Shown here: positions 60,946-64,000 of the stretch, piece by piece
How positions within the stretch are numbered: the first letter of the stretch is position 1
How the letters are laid out: each line of letters begins with the position of its first letter
NCBI RefSeq assembly: GCF_013520865.1
Contig: NZ_JACDXJ010000001.1
Coordinates: forward strand, 1,521,001 to 1,585,000
Direction of reading: 5' to 3'
Source: Microvirga mediterraneensis
GTDB taxonomy: Bacteria > Pseudomonadota > Alphaproteobacteria > Rhizobiales > Beijerinckiaceae
Length of the DNA: 64,000 nucleotides
Notes under the pieces: model-generated
Seen by the model: the letters and a program-made list of their open reading frames with translations, nothing else
Database searches by the model: none
What the model was told of the DNA's origin: nothing
Made by a program: the position numbers and the translations under genes

Positions 60946-62265
60946 ATGAGAAGTGACAAGACGATACCGCGCATGGCCGCCGGAGCGCTGGCGCTAATTC
61001 TGTCCGGTGCCGCCTATGCCGAGCCTGTCGAGGTGCAATGGTGGCACGCCATGAACGGCGTCAACGGAGAGCGCGTCGAAGAGCTTGCCAGGAAGTTCAA
61101 CGAGTCCAACGACCAGTACAAAGTCGTTGCGGTGAACAAGGGCAATTACGACGAGGTCATCAACAGCACCATCGCAGCCTATCGCGCCAAGCGTCCTCCT
61201 CACATCGTGCAGATCTACGAGCGCGGCTTCATGACCATGCTGCTCTCGGACGCGATCGTCCCGGTGCAGGAGCTCATGGACAAGACCGGCCACAAGATCG
61301 AATGGGCCGACTTCATCAAGCCGGTGGCGGGGTTCTATTCCTATAAGGGCAAGCTCGCGGCGATGCCCTTCAACTCGTCCTCGCCGATCCTCTTCTACAA
61401 CAAGGACCAGTTCCAGAAGGCCGGGTTCGACAAGCCGGCAGAGACCTGGGGCGAGTTCGAGAAGCAGCTCTACGCCATCAAGAAATCTGGCGCTGCCGAG
61501 TGCGGAACGGCGTTGGCGACCGACTATCACTGGAGCCTCATCGAGAACTACAGCGCCATCAACGACCAGCCCTATGCCACGAAAGCGAACGGCTACAATG
61601 GTCTCGATACGGAGTTCGTCTACAATAAGACGCTCGTGGTGCCGCAGGTGGCCCGCCTGAAGAAATGGCTCGATGACGGCGTGCTGCAGATTGCCGGCCA
61701 GGGCTTCAGCCCCGAGCAGCTCTTTACCTCCGGAAAATGCGCCACCTACTTCGCGTCGACCGCAGCGCATAGCGGCATCGAGCGCAATTCGAAGATTGCC
61801 TGGAGCGCGACCTTCATGCCGTGGGAGGAAGGTAAGCAGCCGAAGAACAGCACCATCGGCGGCGCTGCCCTGTGGGTGATCAAGGGTCACAAGCCGGAGG
61901 AGGAGAAAGCGATCGCAGCCTTCTTCGACTATCTCGCGAAGCCCGAGACGCAGCTCTGGTGGCACAAGGCGACGGGATATGTCCCGCTCACCAACAAGGC
62001 CTACGAGATGGCCAAGTCCGAAGGCTACTACAAGGAAAGCCCAACGCGCGAGATCGCCATCCAGCAGCTCAACCGCGGCACGCCGAGCGACAACTCTCTC
62101 GGGTTCCATTTCGGCAACTTCACCCAGTCCATGTTCGCCCAGCGCGAGGAGGTCGAGGCCCTGTTCGCCGGTAAGAAGGACGCCCAGCAGGCGATGGACG
62201 ACGCCGTGAAGCGCGGCAACGAGGTTCTCCGCCAGTACGAGCGTCTCAACAAAGGCAAGTACTGA
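60946..62265 (+). CDS. ABC transporter substrate-binding protein, UgpB-like
   Basis: A 439-residue periplasmic binding protein with a signal peptide (MRSDKTIPRMAAGALALILS, cleavage after AAYA). The mature part starts EPVEVQWWHAMNGVNGERVE, close to UgpB proteins that bind sn-glycerol-3-phosphate and glycerophosphocholine. IAAYRAKRPPHIVQIYERG and PFNSSSPILFYNKDQFQKAG are also family-typical. GGGAGGA lies eight bases before the ATG, 35 bases after the EgsA-like stop. The ligand could be a stereoisomer or a related polyol phosphate. Confidence 0.9.
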   Translation: MRSDKTIPRMAAGALALILSGAAYAEPVEVQWWHAMNGVNGERVEELARKFNESNDQYKVVAVNKGNYDEVINSTIAAYRAKRPPHIVQIYERGFMTMLLSDAIVPVQELMDKTGHKIEWADFIKPVAGFYSYKGKLAAMPFNSSSPILFYNKDQFQKAGFDKPAETWGEFEKQLYAIKKSGAAECGTALATDYHWSLIENYSAINDQPYATKANGYNGLDTEFVYNKTLVVPQVARLKKWLDDGVLQIAGQGFSPEQLFTSGKCATYFASTAAHSGIERNSKIAWSATFMPWEEGKQPKNSTIGGAALWVIKGHKPEEEKAIAAFFDYLAKPETQLWWHKATGYVPLTNKAYEMAKSEGYYKESPTREIAIQQLNRGTPSDNSLGFHFGNFTQSMFAQREEVEALFAGKKDAQQAMDDAVKRGNEVLRQYERLNKGKY

Positions 62266-62333
62266 CCGAAAGAAGCGGCACTGGTCTGTCCTCGGACCAG
62301 TGCCGCATCCTGTCTGTCGAGCGGAGATTTGAC

Positions 62334-63245
62334 GTGGTCGCAACCACTCACGAACCCGGTCTGAAGCATGCCCATTTTCAGACCGCGGGCCTGCCGGCCC
62401 TGCTGCTTCTGCCGCAGCTCCTCATCCTCCTCTTCTTTTTCTTCATCCCTTCGATCCGGGCCCTCCTGCAGGCGTTCCTGCTGACGGATCCGTTCGGAGC
62501 AAGCGTTCACTTCGTCTGGTTCGACAATTTCACGGCCCTCTTTGCGAGCGACAGCTACCGCAACTCCATCTGGGTGACGATCTGGTTCACCCTGGCCCAG
62601 AACGTGGTGACGATTACCGTCGCGCTCGTACTCGCCTTCGCGACGGATCGGGTGGTGCGCTTCCAGTCCGGCTATAAGAGCGTCATTCTGCTGCCTTACG
62701 CGATCGCGCCCGTCATCGCGGGCGTCATGTGGGCGTTCCTGTTCAATCCGGCCGTCGGCCCCATCGCGTTCTTCATCAAGTCGCTTGGGATTGCGTGGGA
62801 TCCAAACCGCAACGGCTATGACGCGATGCTGCTCGTGGTTCTGGCGGCGTCATGGAAGCACATCTGCTACGACTACATCTTTCTCGTCGCGGGTCTCCTG
62901 GCCGTGCCGAAATCCCTGATGGAAGCCGCCGCCGTCGACGGCGCGGGGCCGATCCGGCGCTTCTTCCAGATCGCGCTGCCGCTCCTCGGACCGACGCTGT
63001 TCTTCCTCACGACCATGAACTTCGTCTACGGGTTCTTCGAGACTTTCGCCATCATCGATGCAGTCACCCGAGGCGGCCCGGCGGGCGCCACGAACATCCT
63101 CGTCTACAAGGTCTATCAGGACGGCTTCGTCAATCTCGACCTCGGGTCTTCGGCGGCCCAGTCGGTTCTCCTGATGACATTCGCCCTCCTCCTGACTCTG
63201 CTGCAGTTCAAGTATGTTGAACGCAAGGTCAATTACAGTATCTGA
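62334..63245 (+). CDS. ABC transporter permease, UgpA-like
   Basis: A 303-residue inner-membrane permease of six spans, the first PALLLLPQLLILLFFFFIPS. The coupling loop reads MEAAAVDGAGPIRRFFQIALP and the MTFALLLTLLQFKYVERKVNY end matches UgpA. The GTG start has GGAG nine bases upstream. It forms the channel with the next gene. Confidence 0.9.
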   Translation: MVATTHEPGLKHAHFQTAGLPALLLLPQLLILLFFFFIPSIRALLQAFLLTDPFGASVHFVWFDNFTALFASDSYRNSIWVTIWFTLAQNVVTITVALVLAFATDRVVRFQSGYKSVILLPYAIAPVIAGVMWAFLFNPAVGPIAFFIKSLGIAWDPNRNGYDAMLLVVLAASWKHICYDYIFLVAGLLAVPKSLMEAAAVDGAGPIRRFFQIALPLLGPTLFFLTTMNFVYGFFETFAIIDAVTRGGPAGATNILVYKVYQDGFVNLDLGSSAAQSVLLMTFALLLTLLQFKYVERKVNYSI

Positions 63246-63247
63246 TC

Positions 63248-64000
63248 ATGGTCGAACGCTCCCCCATTCTCACGGCGATCTGCCATCTGATCCTCATCGG
63301 CGGCATCGTGCTGGTCTGCATGCCGCTCTACTTCGCCTTCATCGCCGGTTCGCTGACGATGGAGGAGGTGCAGCAGGTGCCGATGCCCTGGTTGCCCGGT
63401 GACCACTTCCTGGAAAACCTGGCGACTGCATGGATCAAGGCGGATTTCGGGCAGCTTCTCCTGAACTCCTTCATCGTGGCGATCGGCATCACGGTCGGAA
63501 AGGTGGCAATCTCGCTCCTGTCCGCATTCGCGATCACCTATTTCCGGTTCCGGTTCCGTATTCTGGCCTTCTGGCTGATCTTCATGTCGCTGATGCTTCC
63601 GGTCGAGGTGCGGATCGTGCCGACCTACGAGGCGGTCGCGAACGCGGCGCTGCCGGTGCAATGGCTGATCGATCTCCTCAACATCCAGGGACTCTGGGAG
63701 TGGATATCCGGCAACAGGATCGAGATCGCCCTCGAATGGAACATGCTGAACACCTATCAGGGGCTGATCCTGCCGCTGATCGCCTCGGCATCCGCCACGT
63801 TCCTGTTCCGGCAGTTCTTCCTCACCGTTCCCGAGGAGCTTCTGGAGGCGGCGCGTCTCGATGGCGCATCGGCCATGCGCTTCTTCTGGACGATCCTTCT
63901 CCCGCTCTCGCGCTCCAACATCATCGCCCTGTCGATCATTCTCTTCCTCTACGGGTGGAACCAGTACCTCTGGCCGCTGCTCTTCACGACCGAGAAGGAC
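63248..64000 (+). CDS. ABC transporter permease, UgpE-like (runs off the window)
   Basis: At least 251 residues are visible, starting MVERSPILTAICHLILIGGI two bases after the UgpA-like stop. Spans at about 12-32 and 75-95 and the coupling loop EELLEAARLDGASAMRFFWT are typical of UgpE. The frame is still open at base 64000, with FLYGWNQYLWPLLFTTEKD as the last part, so only about 30 residues are missing. An ATPase (UgpC) gene is expected beyond the edge. Confidence 0.88.
   Translation, partial: MVERSPILTAICHLILIGGIVLVCMPLYFAFIAGSLTMEEVQQVPMPWLPGDHFLENLATAWIKADFGQLLLNSFIVAIGITVGKVAISLLSAFAITYFRFRFRILAFWLIFMSLMLPVEVRIVPTYEAVANAALPVQWLIDLLNIQGLWEWISGNRIEIALEWNMLNTYQGLILPLIASASATFLFRQFFLTVPEELLEAARLDGASAMRFFWTILLPLSRSNIIALSIILFLYGWNQYLWPLLFTTEKD

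Overview
This window is a high-GC chromosomal segment from an alphaproteobacterium of the order Hyphomicrobiales (Rhizobiales). The Methylobacteriaceae (Microvirga-like) are my best guess, which is inference. Supporting signs are a GcrA cell-cycle regulator, an Hsp20-DUF1150 pair, O-succinylhomoserine sulfhydrylase (MetZ), a phoR-pstSCAB-phoU-phoB block, an HWE-family histidine kinase, and several families of intergenic palindromes of the kind common in this order. I see no rRNA, phage, insertion sequence or CRISPR array. One tRNA is present, tRNA-Gly(CCC).

Layout. 1-6.0 kb: the end of a 3-hydroxybutyrate dehydrogenase, a proline iminopeptidase, and a complete spermidine/putrescine-type ABC importer. 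6.1-12.5 kb: a minus-strand dipeptide/oligopeptide ABC importer operon ending in an M19 dipeptidase. 12.7-16.9 kb: argH, hsp20-DUF1150, an AraC regulator and a small heme-oxidase-like membrane protein. 16.9-17.9 kb: a repeat-rich kilobase with a possible leader peptide overlapping a terminator and two very small genes. 17.9-21.1 kb: a TRAP transporter. 21.3-29.3 kb: a secreted Asp/Arg-rich protein, a DUF2243 membrane gene with an apparent one-base frameshift, metZ, rmlD, gamma-glutamyltransferase, a small conserved-looking protein, an MFS transporter and a lytic transglycosylase. 29.7-32.5 kb: a BtuF-like binding protein, cobU/cobP, and a PAS-HWE kinase. 32.8-40.6 kb: a YbhN-like membrane protein and the complete phosphate-sensing and uptake block behind a clear triple-repeat Pho box. 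40.8-46.6 kb: gcrA, argD-argF-hslO, argE and apaG. 46.9-48.7 kb: a long-form dCTP deaminase, a glycine-zipper secreted protein and the tRNA. 48.9-54.9 kb: a siderophore uptake operon (TonB receptor, binding protein, two permeases, ATPase). 55.1-58.0 kb: a LysR-TrpD2 fusion and a PuuB-like oxidase. 58.3-64.0 kb: a SorC regulator divergent from a glycerol-1-phosphate-dehydrogenase-like gene and a UgpBAE-like importer that runs off the window.

The genes describe a nutrient-scavenging heterotroph. It imports polyamines, peptides, carboxylates, phosphate, ferric siderophores, a corrinoid and a glycerophosphate-like polyol, each usually next to the enzyme that uses it. The strongest candidates for something less described are the LysR-TrpD2 fusion, the SorC/G1P-dehydrogenase/Ugp cluster, the overlapping leader ORF and terminator at 17.0-17.1 kb, and the promoter-then-hairpin arrangement ahead of argD.
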